A DNA stretch of 64,000 nt from Girardinichthys multiradiatus (Eukaryota > Chordata > Actinopteri > Cyprinodontiformes > Goodeidae): NCBI RefSeq assembly GCF_021462225.1, contig NC_061794.1, positions 15,579,784 through 15,643,783 on the forward strand, read 5' to 3'. The position numbers were made by a program, and so were the translations under genes. Below are positions 61,654 through 64,000 of this stretch, piece by piece (position 1 is the stretch's first letter; each line of letters starts with the position of its first letter). The notes below the pieces were generated by a model. It was not told the origin of the DNA. It saw nothing but the letters and a program-made list of their open reading frames with translations, and ran no database searches.

Positions 61654-63080
61654 CAGTGGCTTGTAAAAGTATTCATACCCATTGAACTTTTCCACATATT
61701 GTCACTTTACAACCACAAACACAAATATATTTTATTGAAATTTTATGTGAAAGACCAACACAAAGTTGTGTACAATTGTGAAGTGAAACAAAAATTATAC
61801 ATAATTTCCTTTTTTTTTTTCAAAAAACAACTGAAAATGCGGTGTGCAAAAGAAATTCAGCCCCCATGAGTCAATACCTTGTGGAATCACATTTTTGCTG
61901 CAATTTCAGCTGCAGGTGTTTTAGGGTATGACTCTACCAACTTTGCACATCTAGTGACTGAAGTGTTTCCTTATTCATCTTTGCAAATCAGCTCAAGCTC
62001 AGTCAGATTAGATGGAGAGCGTTTGTAATCAGCGGTTTTCAGATCTTGACACAGATTCTCGATAGGGTTTAGGTCTGGACTTTGACTGGGCCATTCTAAC
62101 ACATAAATATGTTTTAAACCATTCCATTGTAGCCCTGGCTTTATGTTTAGGGAAGTTGTCCTGCTGGAAGGTGAACTTCCGCCCCAGTTGTCTTTTGAGA
62201 CTCCAACAGGTTTTCTTCCAAGATTGTTCTGTATTTGGCTCCATCCATCTTTCCATCAACTCTTACCACCTTCCCTGTCCCTGCTGAAGAGAATCACCCC
62301 CAGAGCATGATGCTGTTACCACCATATTTGACAGTGGGGATGGTGTGTTCAGAGTGATGTGCAGTGTTAGTTAGCGTTTTGCATTTTGGCCAAAAAGTTT
62401 AATTTTGGTCTTGTCTGATCAAAGCACCTTCTTCCACATGTTTGTTGTGTCCCCAACATGGCTTCTGGCAAGCTGCAAATGGGACTTTTATGATTTTCTT
62501 TCAACAATGGCTTTCCTCTTGCCACTCTTCCACAAAGCCCACATTTGTGTAGTGCACGACTAATTCCCCCACCTGAGCTGTGGATCTCTGCAGTTCATCC
62601 ATAGTCACCATGGGCCTCTTGACTGCATCTCTGATCACTGCTCTGCTTGTTCGACCTGTAAGTTAAGGTGGATGGCCTTGTCTTGGTAGGTTTACAGTTG
62701 TTGCATAATCTGTCCATTTCCGGATGATGGATTGAACAGTGCTCCGTGAGACCTTCGTAGCTTGGGAAATCTCTGAGGCCGTCACAGAGCAGCTGTGTAG
62801 ATTACACACAGGTGGACTCTATTTAGTCATTAGCAATCATCGGGCAACTTCTGAAGGCAATTGGTTGCACTCACAGTAAAGGGGGCTGAATACTTTTGCA
62901 CACCGCACTTTTCAATTTGTTAATTTGTAAATCACGTATAATTTTTGTTCCACTTCACAACTGTATACCACTTTGTGTTGGTCTTCACATCAGTTCCAAT
63001 AAAATATATTTATATTTGTGGTTGTAATGTGACAATATGTGGAAAAGTTCAAGGGGTATCAAAACTTTTACAAGCCACTG
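61654..63080 (-). mobile_element. Decayed Tc1-like transposon inside the LINE
   Basis: The ends CAGTGGCTTGTAAAAGTATT (61654-61673) and TTTTACAAGCCACTG (63066-63080) are inverted; TA follows on the right and CA (likely a mutated TA) precedes on the left. The - strand holds broken transposase, with [20 protein letters not shown] (62203-62144), which has the QQDN-PKH box. Length 1427 bp. Terminal sequence is related to the elements in lrrc47 intron 1 and lectin A intron 7. Confidence 0.85.
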
Positions 63081-63299
63081 TATTATTGGTTTCACAAATA
63101 ATTCATAATTCAAACATTCTTAACCTTTTACCACATCAGCATCAAATTATGACCAGCATCGGGACTTTGAAACAATTGTGCATATGACCGAGTCTGTTTC
63201 AAAGAAAGAACCACACAGACTTGGAAGAAATTGCTTGTTTTGTGGAAACAGAGCTGTCATTATTTTTTTCTTGTAATGTTACAACTTTATTCTCGTAAT

Positions 63300-63600
63300 T
63301 TAAAACACAAATCTCTGTCTGTCCCAAAAATGTCCTTTAACATGTGTAGGCAAATTAATATTTTGCTGCAGTCCAAAGCTGTCCGAACAGAATATGAAGT
63401 TTTTGGTGAGAATATTATTGTCATTGTCCATATGAATGTTAAAATCCCCCAGAGGTAGTATGTTTGGTGAGAGTGCAGAAAGCTGCATCAGGAAGGCAGA
63501 AACATTGATAATAGAATACTTGTTAGGCTCTGTAGGGTGATACACTGGGCAACAATAGTGGGAATAGGTCCAGAGAGCTGACATTCAGTGGCCTCAAACA
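63300..63600 (-). mobile_element. L2-like LINE fragment, endonuclease portion
   Basis: LPLGDFNIHMDNDNN (63465-63420) is the endonuclease GDFN motif, followed by FGLQQNINLPTHVKGH. It belongs to the same LINE as 60600-61500, the two being separated by the insertions at 61508-63300. Confidence 0.75.
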
Positions 63601-63644
63601 AGTGACAGGCTGGAATATTTACAGACGCTATCTTCAGCGCTACG

Positions 63645-63790
63645 CCCTCGCTCCGGTTTCCTCCCATAGACAAAAAAACATGCATATTTGGTTGATTGGA
63701 TATTTAAAATTAGGTCTACATGTATAGATGGTTCTTTGTCTCTGTGTTGCCTTGTGATGGACTAGGAATCTGTCTAGGGCGTACCCTTCT
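63645..63790 (-). repeat. Dispersed teleost repeat fragment
   Basis: GCTCCGGTTTCCTCCCATAG and TGTTGCCTTGTGATGGACTA are the reverse complement of the family seen at 32545-32790. Confidence 0.55.
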
Positions 63791-63904
63791 TTTCAGTCTC
63801 CTTAAGAAGTGTTAGAGCCAGACTAAGATAATTATTTTTGAAATTACGAAAATAAAGTTGTAACATTATGAGAATTCCAACTTTATTTCTTGCAATGTTA
63901 TGAC

Positions 63905-64000
63905 CTCCTCACGGGACCCAGCCGGGCCAAGCTTGAACGAGAGACGTAAGGCCACCCCCCAGTGGGCCCACCACCTGCAGGGGAAACCATGAGGGACCAG
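63905..64000 (+). mobile_element. Start of a second copy of the dnajc16-intron LINE family, cut by the window edge
   Basis: GGGACCCAGCCGGGCCAAGC and CCCAGTGGGCCCACCACCTG match the 5' region of the 38682-41067 LINE (around 38962 and 39010) with a few differences. The element continues past the window. Confidence 0.85.

Overview
This is a vertebrate nuclear window, almost certainly from a teleost fish. Genes are split by GT-AG introns, and the spaces between exons are full of Tc1/mariner DNA transposons, L2-like LINEs and short dispersed repeats typical of fish. Two SUEL-type rhamnose-binding lectin genes, a family expanded in fish, point the same way. I cannot name the species from the sequence alone.

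Layout. (1) 927-14010, + strand: lrrc47, seven coding exons; its last intron (8 kb) carries an antisense L2-like LINE split by a nearly pristine Tc1 transposon with an open transposase frame. (2) 14740-24535, - strand: two tandem rhamnose-binding lectin genes with matching exon phases; the downstream copy has lost the splice acceptor of its eighth exon. (3) 24.7-29.2 kb: no confident gene, but a Tc1 fragment, a 1.5-kb promoter/poly(A)-bearing block that may be a solo LTR, and a decayed LINE. (4) 29847-33952, - strand: casp9, ten exons, complete. (5) 36732-45668, + strand: dnajc16 (ERdj8), fourteen exons, with a LINE in its second intron and one GC-AG intron; casp9 and dnajc16 are divergently arranged, as neighbours on opposite strands. 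(6) 46.9-57.3 kb: gene-poor, with nested LINE/hAT-like insertions, a 26-bp perfect palindrome and a foldback element with C12/G12 runs. (7) 57389-59982, + strand: a compact USP37-like ubiquitin protease with an unresolved 5' end. (8) 60.6-64 kb: another LINE interrupted by a Tc1 element, and the start of a second copy of the LINE family found inside dnajc16.

The host genes do not form one pathway: lrrc47 (RNA/tRNA-synthetase-like B3/B4 domain), lectins (secreted immunity), casp9 (apoptosome initiator), dnajc16 (ER J-protein), and USP (deubiquitination). casp9 next to dnajc16 is a neighbourhood also known from other vertebrates. I saw no clearly new molecular system; the most unusual points are the young Tc1 inside the LINE reverse transcriptase, the lectin acceptor loss, the nested insertions with recognisable target duplications, and the unexplained 25.7-27.3 kb block. 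All exon limits were set by hand from reading frame, GT/AG sites and phase.
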